The translations under genes were made by a program, and so were the position numbers. Of a DNA stretch of 42,840 nt, positions 8,275 to 17,152 are shown piece after piece. A model generated the notes under the pieces. The model ran no database searches and was not told where the DNA came from. It worked only from the letters and a program-made list of their open reading frames with translations. The stretch comes from JBCBWG01 sp036804185 (GTDB lineage Bacteria > Pseudomonadota > Alphaproteobacteria > Rhizobiales > Hyphomicrobiaceae): contig JBHJOC010000070.1 of the NCBI GenBank assembly GCA_050330095.1, forward strand, positions 1 through 42,840, in the 5' to 3' direction. Every line of letters begins with the position of its first letter. Within the stretch, counting starts at the first letter, position 1.

Positions 8275-10992
8275 TCATGGCCGCAGCTCGCTCACGTCCC
8301 AGACCCGCACCCACCCGTCTGCAAGCGCGACGGCGATTTCGCGATGATCCGGAGTCGGGTCGAATGAAACGATGTCAGAGCCGCGTGAGCCGAGCGTCTC
8401 AATAGCCCGTCCGTTGCGCAGGTTCCACACCCTGATGCGTCCGTCCTTGCCGGCCGAGGCCAGCAGATTGCGGTCGCCGAGGAAGCCAACGCCGATCACC
8501 TCGCCGTCGTGCGCTTTGATGCGCCTCAGCCGCTGGCCGGAACCAACCGACCAAACACGAATCTCGCCCGACAGGTCACCTGATGCAAGGCGTTCGCCGT
8601 CCTGTGACAAGGCCGCAGCCGTTACGAACTCCGGGTGGCCGCGATAGCTGCGCACGAGGCTGAGCCGGCGCACATCCCAAAGCCGAAGGCTGCGATCAGC
8701 GCTTGCTGACACGATCAGGTCTGAGTTGATCGAACGCGCAATCGCCTGGACTGCGTTGTCGTGACCTTCGAACGCATAGATCGGGGCATCGGTGACACCG
8801 GCACTCCAGAGCGCAACCTTCCAATCATGCGAGGCGGCTGCAAACGCCTTACCGCCGTCGAGGATCGAGACCGACCAGATTCGCGCCTCGTTGCGCTTGA
8901 ACACCTCCCGCTTCACTTTGAGCGCCAGATCCCAAACAACGACTTCTCCCGTCGCGTGCCCGGTGACAGCAATCGTCCCAACGCTTGCAAGCGCGGTCGG
9001 CATGCCAAAGTCCAGCTCGATCAACCCGATCTCATTGCCGGTTGCCGCGTCCCAGATTTTCAACCGGCGATCCGAGCCCGTTGTGACAATCCAGCGCCCC
9101 TGATTGGCGAACCGCACATGCTGGACGCCGCCAGGGTGCGGCTGGAACTGATGGATCAGGAAATTTGGTCCCGGTTCCACAACCTGCTGAGGGGACAGCG
9201 CGGCGAGGCGCCGCTCAACCGGGCGAACCCTCGGCGTCTCGATCAACGGCTCGTCCGCAGGTCGTGTTGAGCTTTGGCCGGTGGTCGTTTCGCGGGGCGG
9301 TCTTGCCGGCTCGGCGCGCGCCGAAGCGCCTGGCGCATCTGTTGGTTCGGAGCGTGCTGCGGTGGATCTGCCCGAGACAGGCGCGCGGCGTTCTGTCGTG
9401 GCCGGCGCGGCATCCTGCGGCTCTCGGTCGATGCCGAATTGCGGCGCCATCTGCTGGATTGCAACGAAACTGCCGACGATCGTTGCAACCGCTGCGACCT
9501 GCAGCATTAGGCCCGCGACCGAGCTTGAACGGCGGCGGCGGGGCTTGGCGGGCTTGCGGTTTGCAGGGGGGTCTGCGCGCGATGCAACGACGAGTGCGCC
9601 TTTGCGTGGGGCCTTTGGCGTATCCGCAACGGCTGCATCGGCAACGGGCATGTCTCTTGCCGCGAGTTCGCGCGCAAGCCGCGTGCGAAGGCCAGTCCTG
9701 CGCAACGAGGCGGTCGACCGGCGTGGCTCAACGGCGTGATTTTCTTTGCGGCCAAATATCCTGGCAAGCAGAGCGCGCGCGGGCTTTGATCGCCGTCGGA
9801 CCGATGCTGGCGCCTGCTCGGCGGTCGGTGCGGCGCCGTTTGCCCGATGCTGCCCCTTCGCGGCCCGGCTTGGTTCGGCCTGTCTTGTTGGATCGCCCGG
9901 AGCCGCGCGCGCGCCTGACGGTGCGGCGGACCGGACCGTTGACTGGCCTGCGATCTCGGCCGATCCCCCTGCACGGGGCACGCTGATCTCGACGATCGCG
10001 GTCTCTGGGGTTGCGTCCGGCATGGGTGGCGTCGCAGGTGCTGCCTTTTTTCGGCGCGCGAGCCAAGTCGCAGCTCCGAAGCCAAGCTTGCGCTGCTGGG
10101 CGGCCGCAGGTCCGACGAGAACCGTCGGCTCGCGCAGCAAGTGGTGGCGCCAGGCTGCAACCGACTGCGGCCGCGCGGCGATCTCGAGTGACAGCGCCCG
10201 GTCAAGTGCGACGAGAAAGTCCTGGCGAAAGGCTCCGACCGCAGCCTCGCGCGCTGGCCGCAAGTCGTCCTTGATCATGCGGGTCGGTGAATCGGGAGGG
10301 CGCTTGCCCGTCACTGCCTGATAGAGCGTGGCGGCCAGGGCATAAATGTCTGTCCACGGGCCCTGGGCGATACCGTCCTGGCCGTATTGCTCGAATGGGC
10401 TGTAGCCCGGTTTCACGAGCGCGCTGACCGTCCGCGACTGGCGGGCGATATCGCCCCGCGCGGAACCAAAATCAATCAGCACCGGCGAACCGTCAGGCCT
10501 GATAATGATATTGTCGGGTGCGATATCGCGGTGCAGGAAGTCTGCAGCGTGGAGCGTCTCGAGTGCGTGGAGCAGTGGACCTGCGATCGCGTCGAGTTCC
10601 TCTTGGCGCACGGTTCGTCCGAGGTCTTTCAGCCACTGGCGGAGCTGCGGGCCCTGCTCGAAATGGAGAACCATGTAGGCCGTCTCGTTCTCCTCGAAGT
10701 ACCTGTAGACCTTGACGATGTTCGGGTGATTGAAGCGCGCAAGAGTGCGAGCTTCGTCGATAAAGCGCGAGAGGCCCCAGGCGAAATCCTCCTCGCGCCC
10801 CGACGAGCGCGGCAGTGCCGTTGCGCCTGCGCCACGGATGGCAAAGTCTGACGGAAAATATTCTTTGATCGTCACATGGCGATGAAGCGCCCGCTCGGTC
10901 GCGAGATACGTAATGCCGAAGCCGCCAGCCCCGAGCACCCGCTCGATCTCGAAATCGTCTGCAAGGACAGTTCCAGCCTCGAGCGCCACCAT
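8275..10992 (-). CDS. Transmembrane Ser/Thr protein kinase with C-terminal WD40 propeller
   Basis: This is a 905-residue Hanks-type kinase. The kinase domain (about 15-270) has the glycine loop LGAGGFGITYLA, the catalytic Lys in VTIKEYFP, the catalytic loop HRDIAPDNIII and DFGSA, so it looks active. A long Ala/Pro/Arg-rich linker leads to one membrane helix near 496-515 (MLQVAAVATIVGSFVAIQQM). Residues 621-905 carry seven WD units, each ending in a motif such as LKIWDAATG, RLWDVRR or RIRVWNLRN, enough for one propeller. With the kinase inside, the propeller should be in the periplasm and may sense a ligand or partner; that is inference. It diverges from two FHA genes and a PP2C phosphatase gene, the natural readers and eraser of its marks. 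Confidence 0.9.
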   Translation of the reverse strand: MVALEAGTVLADDFEIERVLGAGGFGITYLATERALHRHVTIKEYFPSDFAIRGAGATALPRSSGREEDFAWGLSRFIDEARTLARFNHPNIVKVYRYFEENETAYMVLHFEQGPQLRQWLKDLGRTVRQEELDAIAGPLLHALETLHAADFLHRDIAPDNIIIRPDGSPVLIDFGSARGDIARQSRTVSALVKPGYSPFEQYGQDGIAQGPWTDIYALAATLYQAVTGKRPPDSPTRMIKDDLRPAREAAVGAFRQDFLVALDRALSLEIAARPQSVAAWRHHLLREPTVLVGPAAAQQRKLGFGAATWLARRKKAAPATPPMPDATPETAIVEISVPRAGGSAEIAGQSTVRSAAPSGARAAPGDPTRQAEPSRAAKGQHRANGAAPTAEQAPASVRRRSKPARALLARIFGRKENHAVEPRRSTASLRRTGLRTRLARELAARDMPVADAAVADTPKAPRKGALVVASRADPPANRKPAKPRRRRSSSVAGLMLQVAAVATIVGSFVAIQQMAPQFGIDREPQDAAPATTERRAPVSGRSTAARSEPTDAPGASARAEPARPPRETTTGQSSTRPADEPLIETPRVRPVERRLAALSPQQVVEPGPNFLIHQFQPHPGGVQHVRFANQGRWIVTTGSDRRLKIWDAATGNEIGLIELDFGMPTALASVGTIAVTGHATGEVVVWDLALKVKREVFKRNEARIWSVSILDGGKAFAAASHDWKVALWSAGVTDAPIYAFEGHDNAVQAIARSINSDLIVSASADRSLRLWDVRRLSLVRSYRGHPEFVTAAALSQDGERLASGDLSGEIRVWSVGSGQRLRRIKAHDGEVIGVGFLGDRNLLASAGKDGRIRVWNLRNGRAIETLGSRGSDIVSFDPTPDHREIAVALADGWVRVWDVSELRP

Positions 10993-11352
10993 CGCTCAGA
11001 CCTCCCCGCGAACCCGCGCGATGCAGGGTCGTTGAGCCCCATCGTCGCGGTCCAGTGGCCGGCACGTGCGGCATGTGTGGGCGTCGCTTGGCCCGTCGCG
11101 CCAAAATCGCTTCATCGCCACGACGTCCGATCGATTTTGCCCCGACGCCTCACTAGGACGCCTGCTGAATGTTCCATCTGCACGCAAATCCCCCTTGAAC
11201 GTGCATCAGTACCCATGCGACCGTATACACTGAAATGTGGCGAACTGCGGGGATCACTTGGCACGCGGGACTGTTCAAACAGTCTCGTCTTTGCAGCCGT
11301 GGGTCGTTGCAACTTTGAGGGCACGGCGATCGGCCACTTTGGATCGCTTACG
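10993..11352. other. Divergent intergenic region between kinase and FHA genes
   Basis: About 360 bases with no recognised gene; it should hold both promoters. The FHA gene's frame stays open through part of this region and could start earlier (for example the ATG at 11218), but no candidate has a clear ribosome site. I see no operator or repeat. Confidence 0.4.
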
Positions 11353-12171
11353 ATGGCATTTTTCACAGGGGTTGCGGACCGGGTCCAGACGTTCGGATGG
11401 TTGTTTGAACGGGCGCCGGTTGAAAAGATTGGACAGGCCGGGCCGGTTGCGGCCGATCGTTGGAGCGGAGCAAGTGCACGCGATGCGCCGCCCGGGGATT
11501 TCGAAGGTCTGATCTGGCGCTTCATCGAAATGAGCCCCGAATTGGCGGCCGCCCTGGCCCTCGCCTTGGCGCTGCCGCTTCTGGCGGGACTCGGCTACGC
11601 CCTCCCACGTGCACGGCCAGCATCGTCACGGATCCCATCACACGATGCGACGTCGCGATCGGCTCAGTCGAACCGCGATCCGGCAACCGGGGCTGAAGTG
11701 GCGCTGCGCGAGCAGAATGCCGTTGCAATCCTCAATCGGATTGGTGGTGGTGCTGCTGCCGCGTTCCGTGTGCCGCCCGGTGGACTGAGTGTTGGATCGG
11801 CAGCCGATGCCGGTTTGATGGTCGATGGTCCCGGCTGCGAGCCAATTCATTTTTTGCTGGTTGTAGACCCGGCGGGCACATGGCAACTCGTTTCGCTCGC
11901 GGGCACCGAACACGCCAGTCCGCACGTCAACGGACGGCGCGTGAGCCGTTCGCCGCTGGCGCCTGGCGACACGATTCGGCTGGGCTCTCACCTTTGGCGT
12001 TTCGATCTCGTCTGCCATGGATTAGACCAATTAGCGGATGACCGTGAGGCAGGGACGAAGGGCGCCGATTTTCCGGTCGCGGACACAGGATCCCGATCGT
12101 CAGGGGGACTTGAAGGATGGCAGGCGGACAAGGCGGAGCAGGATCGCGCGGCTCGATCCTCGGTTCATTAA
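11353..12171 (+). CDS. Membrane-anchored FHA-domain protein
   Basis: This protein is about 272 residues long. A membrane helix lies near residues 58-82 (MSPELAAALALALALPLLAGLGYALP). The C-terminal part reads as an FHA-like fold: GLSVGSAADAGLMVDGPGCEPIHFLLVV, then HVNGRRVSRSPLAPGDTIRLGSHLWRF. The conserved FHA Gly-Arg/Ser-x-x-His core is weak (GSAADAG, and CEPIHF in place of SRxHa), so phosphothreonine binding is uncertain. The 3' end overlaps the next gene by 55 bases, so the two are coupled in translation. It is the first gene of an FHA-FHA-PP2C operon that faces a Ser/Thr kinase. The start at 11353 is the least certain part. Confidence 0.65.
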   Translation: MAFFTGVADRVQTFGWLFERAPVEKIGQAGPVAADRWSGASARDAPPGDFEGLIWRFIEMSPELAAALALALALPLLAGLGYALPRARPASSRIPSHDATSRSAQSNRDPATGAEVALREQNAVAILNRIGGGAAAAFRVPPGGLSVGSAADAGLMVDGPGCEPIHFLLVVDPAGTWQLVSLAGTEHASPHVNGRRVSRSPLAPGDTIRLGSHLWRFDLVCHGLDQLADDREAGTKGADFPVADTGSRSSGGLEGWQADKAEQDRAARSSVH

Positions 12172-12935
12172 GGGATGCCCTCGCGGCAGCTGGACGTGAT
12201 GAGAGCCAGCGTAACGCGCCGGCCAGCGGGGCTCATCAGCCACCTGTCCTGCCTTCGCAGGCGAGCGATGTCATGAAGGACATTACGCCGGTCCCGACCA
12301 GGCTCGCCGATCAGGTTCCTCCCGCCACACCCGTGGCCCCGGCAACCGGCATGACGAAAACGGCACGCGAAGCTGCGAGCGAGGCAAGGGGTGGGACGCC
12401 CAACGTGCCGCCCGTCGAGGACCTCGAGCCGGAGCCCGATGTAGCGCCGACGACGGCCGTCGCGCGTGGCGGCTTGGGTGCTGCATCCCACCCAACCCCC
12501 GCGCACGCTCAGCCGCAGAAGACGCAAGTCGTGCGTGGCCGCAACAACGTGGTTCGCGGCGACTTCGCACAGGACCCGGTCGTCGCTTGGCTGGTTGTCG
12601 TTGGGGGGCCGGGCCTCGGCTTGTTCCGGCCCGTCTTCGAGGGCAACAACACGCTCGGGCGCTCTCCGACGAACCGGATCCCTATCGACTTCGGGGACGA
12701 TGCGATCTCATCCGAGGAGCAGGCCTACATCCGTTATGATTCGACCGACCGGTCGTTCCTGTTCGTGCCGAATATGGCAAAGACCAACGTCGTTTCGGTC
12801 AACGAGAAGCGACCAGCCCAGCCCGTTGAGCTTCATGCGATGGACCTGATCACCATGGGCAAGACACAGCTTGTGTTCGTCCCGTTCTGCGGGCCAGATT
12901 TCGACTGGAGCGAACTCAGCAGGCACAATCGTTGA
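12117..12935 (+). CDS. FHA-domain protein
   Basis: This 272-residue soluble protein has about 145 residues of Pro/Ala-rich low-complexity sequence, followed by an FHA domain (about 150-260): VGGPGLGLFRPVFEGNNTLG, then GRSPTNRIPIDFGDDAISSEEQAYIRYD, which holds the GR and the SxxxA/H strand, then MAKTNVVSVNEKRP (the NG/NE turn) and LHAMDLITMGKTQLVFVPF. FHA domains bind phosphothreonine peptides, so it should read marks set by the adjacent kinase. It overlaps the FHA gene upstream by 55 bases and the phosphatase gene downstream by four. Confidence 0.8.
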   Translation: MAGGQGGAGSRGSILGSLRDALAAAGRDESQRNAPASGAHQPPVLPSQASDVMKDITPVPTRLADQVPPATPVAPATGMTKTAREAASEARGGTPNVPPVEDLEPEPDVAPTTAVARGGLGAASHPTPAHAQPQKTQVVRGRNNVVRGDFAQDPVVAWLVVVGGPGLGLFRPVFEGNNTLGRSPTNRIPIDFGDDAISSEEQAYIRYDSTDRSFLFVPNMAKTNVVSVNEKRPAQPVELHAMDLITMGKTQLVFVPFCGPDFDWSELSRHNR

Positions 12936-13738
12936 AACTCCCACTCGATAGCGCATGTGTCGCAACGCGCGGCGAGCGGGACCGGCAGGAGGATGCCGCC
13001 ACCCTGTGGCCAGGGTCGTCGACGTATCCAGATGCGCGTCCGCGCGATCCTGCCCCGGATGGCACGTTGCTCGTGGTTCTTGCCGACGGCATGGGAGGCC
13101 ATGCCGCTGGCGAAATTGCGAGCCGGCTTGCGTGCGAGGCATTCGTTCAGGCCTTCATCCATGGCGGTCGCGATCGTACGACGGTCGAGCGTCTGGAACT
13201 TGCCCTCGATGTCGCCAACAGCACGATCGCCTCGGCGATTGCTGAGCACCAGCGCCTCGCCGGAATGGGCTCGACGCTCGTCGGCGCCCACATCGCTGGC
13301 AACGGGCTCAGCTGGATCAGCGTCGGCGATAGCCCACTCTATCTGATCCGAGCCGGTGACATTGCGCTTCTGAATGAGGACCATTCGTTGGCGCCAGCAC
13401 TTGACCAAGCGGCCCAAGAGGGACGGATCACCGTGGAACAGGCGCGAGCCGATCCACGCCGCCACCTTTTGCGATCGGCGGTGATGGGTGAGGAACTCGA
13501 ACTGGTCGACGTATCGCGCAAACCTTTGACGCTTGAGACTGGTGATGTGATCGTCTGCGCTTCGGATGGAATCCACACGCTCGATGAGGTCGAGATCGCC
13601 CGTATTGTTGAAGCTTATCTCAACGATGGCGCAGCTGCCATCGCGCAGGCTTTGCTACGGTCGGTCGAGGCTGCGCGCGAGCCGGGCCAGGACAATACGA
13701 CGATCGCTGTTGTCCGTGTGTCTTCCGCACCGGGCTGA
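12932..13738 (+). CDS. PP2C-family Ser/Thr protein phosphatase
   Basis: This 268-residue phosphatase has the PP2C metal-site motifs in order: VATRGERDRQEDAAT near the N-terminus, LLVVLADGMGGHAAGEIAS, GMGSTLVGAHIAGNGLSWISVGDSPLYLIRAG, and VIVCASDGIHTLD plus GQDNTTIAVVRV at the C-terminus. The Asp residues that bind Mn/Mg are present, so it should be active. Translation appears to start at a TTG that overlaps the stop of the FHA gene by four bases (TTGA); no ATG fits. It should reverse the phosphorylation set by the kinase encoded at 8275-10992. Confidence 0.88.
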   Translation: MKLPLDSACVATRGERDRQEDAATLWPGSSTYPDARPRDPAPDGTLLVVLADGMGGHAAGEIASRLACEAFVQAFIHGGRDRTTVERLELALDVANSTIASAIAEHQRLAGMGSTLVGAHIAGNGLSWISVGDSPLYLIRAGDIALLNEDHSLAPALDQAAQEGRITVEQARADPRRHLLRSAVMGEELELVDVSRKPLTLETGDVIVCASDGIHTLDEVEIARIVEAYLNDGAAAIAQALLRSVEAAREPGQDNTTIAVVRVSSAPG

Positions 13739-13881
13739 CCGCGCAGGATGGAACCGATCGGGTTGGAGCGTGCCGGGGCTTGCGGACGTGCGAGGAGTAC
13801 CTCGACTGCTGCTCGCCTTGAGAAGCTCGAGCGCGCCCGCATTCCCAAGCAACCTTTGTCGCCACCATTGGAGTTGCTCCC

Positions 13882-14286
13882 ATGCCGACCCTGACACCTC
13901 CGCCGTCGCCGGAACAAGATCCCCGCGTCGCAGCCGTTTTCGACGACATCCGTTCGACACGGGGCTCGGACTTCATCAACAACTTCTGGCGATATCTCGC
14001 CTTCGATCCGCCGCTGCTCGAAGAGGTCTGGCGCGACGTCAAGCGCGTGATGACGTCGCCGTCCGCGCTCGATCCCAAGACCAAGGAAATGATCTACGTC
14101 GCCGTTTCGATCGCTAATGCCTGCTCGTACTGCGTGCATTCCCACACGGCTGCGGCCCGGGCGCGCGGCATGACCGACGAGGAGTATGCCGATCTGCTTC
14201 GGGTCGTCTCGACGGCGGGCCGAACCAACCAACTCGCCAACGGCATTCAGATCCCGGTCGATTCGGCCTTCGACCGTTCTACCTGA
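13882..14286 (+). CDS. Carboxymuconolactone decarboxylase/AhpD-like protein
   Basis: This 134-residue all-helical protein has the AhpD signature MIYVAVSIANACSYCVHSHTAAARARGMTDEE, where the CxxC and the following His are the redox centre of alkylhydroperoxidase D-like proteins. The C-terminal helix LLRVVSTAGRTNQLANG fits the family. It stands about 140 bases after the phosphatase gene and may be a separate unit. It probably takes part in peroxide or thiol redox reactions; whether it is a decarboxylase cannot be told from sequence. Confidence 0.85.
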   Translation: MPTLTPPPSPEQDPRVAAVFDDIRSTRGSDFINNFWRYLAFDPPLLEEVWRDVKRVMTSPSALDPKTKEMIYVAVSIANACSYCVHSHTAAARARGMTDEEYADLLRVVSTAGRTNQLANGIQIPVDSAFDRST

Positions 14287-14332
14287 TGAAGCGGCGCGGC
14301 TGCTGGTTCTCACTTGTGTTCTGGCTGTTGCA

Positions 14333-15655
14333 TCAAAGACGGAAATGGCCGTCTCCGGCGATCGCGAGGCCTCGGCCTGCCGGCGCGGTCGGCACAGCGC
14401 TTCCCGCCACCGGATGATGGCGGGAGCGGGCGCGTTTCGGAACCGGGTCGGCGAGCCAGCCGCCGAGCCCCAGCACGAAGAAGAAGTAGGAGTGCGTCAC
14501 GTTCCAATAGTGAACCGTCACCGCGACGAGGCAGAGCGCGGCCAGCGCGATCACCCAGCCCCGCAGCGCACCGTCGGCTTCAGGCGTGTCCCATCGACGA
14601 GCGCGGATCGAAGCGAAACTGACGATCAGGACGACCGCTGCGATGAGCAGGAGCAGGGACGGAAGACCCGTCTGCATGGCGACGAGTAGCCAATAGGAGT
14701 CGACGGACGCGCTGTGCATCCACCAGGCCCGCTCCCAATCGGCAAGGCCGATCCCGAACCAGGGATGGCGTTCGACCGTCTTGAGCCCCCAGTTCCAGAT
14801 CTGCATGCGGTAATAGCCGGTCCAGGGGTCGATTGTTGCCCCCGTCGCGATCAGCATCGGGATCGAGCGCGTCGAGACCAGCGACACCACCATAAGGGCG
14901 CTTGAAAGCATGGCGACGAGAATGAGTACCCGCCCCTTGAGGCCTCGTGTCACGCGTTCCCAGCCGAGCAAACCCGCTTGCAGCGCGGCCGACAGCATCG
15001 GTGCTGACGACAAGGCGCAGGCCGTTGTCGCGATGATGACTGCGATCGCCTGAAGCCTGCGGCGCACCCTCTTGCCGTTGAACCACACGAGCGCAACCGT
15101 GGTCGCAGCAAATGTTCCAAGATGGATTGGATGGTCGAACGTGCCCATGGCGCGCGTGAGACCGAAGCGCTGTTCAATGACGCGCAGGTGATAATGTCCG
15201 GTCAAGCGCTGCAGCAGGTCATGGGTGAAGTGTTGACCAAGCAGCATTTCCGGCAGTGCAAGGAGCAGTGCTGTGACGACCGCGATCATCAAGACCTCGA
15301 GCGTGCGCTGCAACGTGTCGAAGTCCCGCACGTAGGCTCTCGCGATCACGTAGGCCCCAAAGCTTTCAAGCGCGATCGAGCCGCCGTAGACGAACCCGCC
15401 CGCAGCACGGCCATGCAGCGTAAAGGCAAGGAGCGCCCAACTCGCATAGCCAAGAAGGGCGATGTCGAAGATGCGCCAGCGGACATCACCGCGCGCCGTC
15501 AAGCGCCAAACGGCGAATGGCAGGATCAGGAGGATTGCAACGCGGTGCGCCGGCAACCTCAAGTCCGCCACGTGCAGTGACAGTTCGCTCGGAAACAGGA
15601 AGCTCGCGATCAACAGGGTGATCGGGAATGGAGCCTGTCTCAGCGTCTTCAGCAT
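14333..15655 (-). CDS. O-antigen ligase/Wzy-like polysaccharide polymerase
   Basis: This 440-residue integral membrane protein has about ten hydrophobic helices. The region after the middle has the WzyC-like feature of a large periplasmic loop (TGYYRMQIWNWGLKTVERHPWFGIGLADWE) with the HPWFGIGL motif typical of O-antigen ligase and exopolysaccharide polymerase proteins. It is the last gene of the exopolysaccharide operon and probably joins repeat units or ligates the polymer in the periplasm. Polymerase and ligase cannot be separated by sequence alone; the export genes next to it favour polymerase. Confidence 0.75.
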   Translation of the reverse strand: MLKTLRQAPFPITLLIASFLFPSELSLHVADLRLPAHRVAILLILPFAVWRLTARGDVRWRIFDIALLGYASWALLAFTLHGRAAGGFVYGGSIALESFGAYVIARAYVRDFDTLQRTLEVLMIAVVTALLLALPEMLLGQHFTHDLLQRLTGHYHLRVIEQRFGLTRAMGTFDHPIHLGTFAATTVALVWFNGKRVRRRLQAIAVIIATTACALSSAPMLSAALQAGLLGWERVTRGLKGRVLILVAMLSSALMVVSLVSTRSIPMLIATGATIDPWTGYYRMQIWNWGLKTVERHPWFGIGLADWERAWWMHSASVDSYWLLVAMQTGLPSLLLLIAAVVLIVSFASIRARRWDTPEADGALRGWVIALAALCLVAVTVHYWNVTHSYFFFVLGLGGWLADPVPKRARSRHHPVAGSAVPTAPAGRGLAIAGDGHFRL

Positions 15656-15673
15656 GGCACGAGCCGAGCGCGT

Positions 15674-17152
15674 TCAATGAGCGTTGTCTGCGCGCGCGAC
15701 CGCGTAGAGCGTCGACACGATGATTCTGAGATCGAGCAGCAGGGACCAGTTCGCGATGTACTCGAGATCCTGGTCGACTCGCTCACGCAGAGAGCGGTCG
15801 CCGTGGATCTGGCCGCGCGCGCCGAACACCTGGGCAAGACCTGTAATGCCCGGCTTGACTTGATGGCGTCTCGCATAGGGCCGATAGCGTTGCGCCCAGT
15901 CGTCGTCATGGGCGATCGCGTGCGGCCGCGGCCCGACGATCGACATCTCGCCACGCAGGACGTTCCAGAGCTGCGGAAGCTCGTCGAGGCTCGAGCGCCT
16001 GAGCCAGCGCCCGACGCGCGTGACGCGCGGGTCTTGGGCTTCGGCCTGTTGAATCTCTGCACCATCCTCCATGACGTGCATGGTGCGGAACTTGAGAACT
16101 TCGAACACGGTGCGGTTGCGCCCGCGTCTGCGCTGGCGGAACAGCACAGGACCGCCGCTATCGAGCTTGATTGCGATCGCGATCAGCGCAAGGAGCGGTG
16201 ACAGGGTGATAAGGAAGAGCGCTGCGAGCACGATGTCCTCACCACGCTTCACGATGCGGCCCCAATCCCCGAATGTCGCGGCCTTGACGTCCAGCAATCC
16301 GACAGGCCCCAAGGCGGAAACGGAGTGAAGGCTTTTCGGCTCGATCAAGTCCGTTGCGATGTGGGTCACCACGTGGACGCCGACTGGCAGCTGTTCGAGC
16401 TGCGCTGCAATCGACGCGATGCGACGGTCTGCCGTTGCTGGCAGCGCGATCAAGACTTTGTCGAAGGCGCCACGCCGGCCGTCATGGAGCATGTCGTCGA
16501 GCTTGCCCGAGATGACGAGGCCATCCGCATCGAGACGATCACTTGCGGCGCGATCGTCATAGACGCCGGCGAAGTGCGCGCCCATCGGGTGCAGGTCCAG
16601 GTAATCGCGGATGCGCCGGGCAGTGGATCCGGCGCCGAATACAGCGATCCGTTGATCATACCGACCCGCTTGAATGCTCCTCCAAAGCAGTCTTGCAACA
16701 GCAACGCGCATCAGCGCGAGGCTGCCCGCAGCTATGACGAACCACGTCGTTCCGTAAACGGCGATCGTGCGAAGCGGCTCTTCGGGATCCATTGGCAGGC
16801 TTGAGGCGGCCAGGATTGCAAGGCACAACGGCGGTAACACCACCCAGAACGCAGCAACAGCGTGATGGAACCGGCTCACGTCGTAACCACGCGCGCCACG
16901 CACCAGAATATGGAACAACAGCCCCCCGAGGAGGGCGGTTTGGGCGGCGTGCAACACTGTAAGGGACGTGGTTGCCAAAGTGCCGAGGGCGTGCGCCGCC
17001 ATGGCTGCAAAGACAATGACCAGCACGTCTGCAAAGGCGACGAGGTCGATCGTCACCTTGCGGGAGAACGGCTCCCGGTTCGCAGCCGGCGCTTCGGCGG
17101 TCTCAAGTGGCCCTTCTGTCGCGGCACGGGTCGGGGCTGCGTACTCGGTCAT
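15674..17152 (-). CDS. Undecaprenyl-phosphate sugar phosphotransferase (priming enzyme)
   Basis: This 492-residue protein has the layout of WcaJ/PssY-type polyisoprenyl-phosphate hexose-1-phosphate transferases: four N-terminal membrane helices, a Rossmann-like CoA-binding region (RIAVFGAGSTARRIRDYL), then a membrane hairpin (LAALFLITLSPLLALIAIAIKLD) and the bacterial sugar transferase domain. Catalytic-domain motifs are RRRGRNRTVFEVLKFRTM, WLRRSSLDELPQLWNVLRGEMSIVGPRP and RHQVKPGITGLAQV. It transfers a sugar 1-phosphate, commonly glucose or galactose, from a UDP-sugar to undecaprenyl phosphate at the inner face of the membrane. It overlaps the co-polymerase gene by four bases. Confidence 0.9.
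   Translation of the reverse strand: MTEYAAPTRAATEGPLETAEAPAANREPFSRKVTIDLVAFADVLVIVFAAMAAHALGTLATTSLTVLHAAQTALLGGLLFHILVRGARGYDVSRFHHAVAAFWVVLPPLCLAILAASSLPMDPEEPLRTIAVYGTTWFVIAAGSLALMRVAVARLLWRSIQAGRYDQRIAVFGAGSTARRIRDYLDLHPMGAHFAGVYDDRAASDRLDADGLVISGKLDDMLHDGRRGAFDKVLIALPATADRRIASIAAQLEQLPVGVHVVTHIATDLIEPKSLHSVSALGPVGLLDVKAATFGDWGRIVKRGEDIVLAALFLITLSPLLALIAIAIKLDSGGPVLFRQRRRGRNRTVFEVLKFRTMHVMEDGAEIQQAEAQDPRVTRVGRWLRRSSLDELPQLWNVLRGEMSIVGPRPHAIAHDDDWAQRYRPYARRHQVKPGITGLAQVFGARGQIHGDRSLRERVDQDLEYIANWSLLLDLRIIVSTLYAVARADNAH

Noticed and set aside
8275..13738. Type VI secretion locus
   Set aside because: Kinase, FHA and PP2C genes are typical regulators of such systems, but no structural tss genes are in the window.
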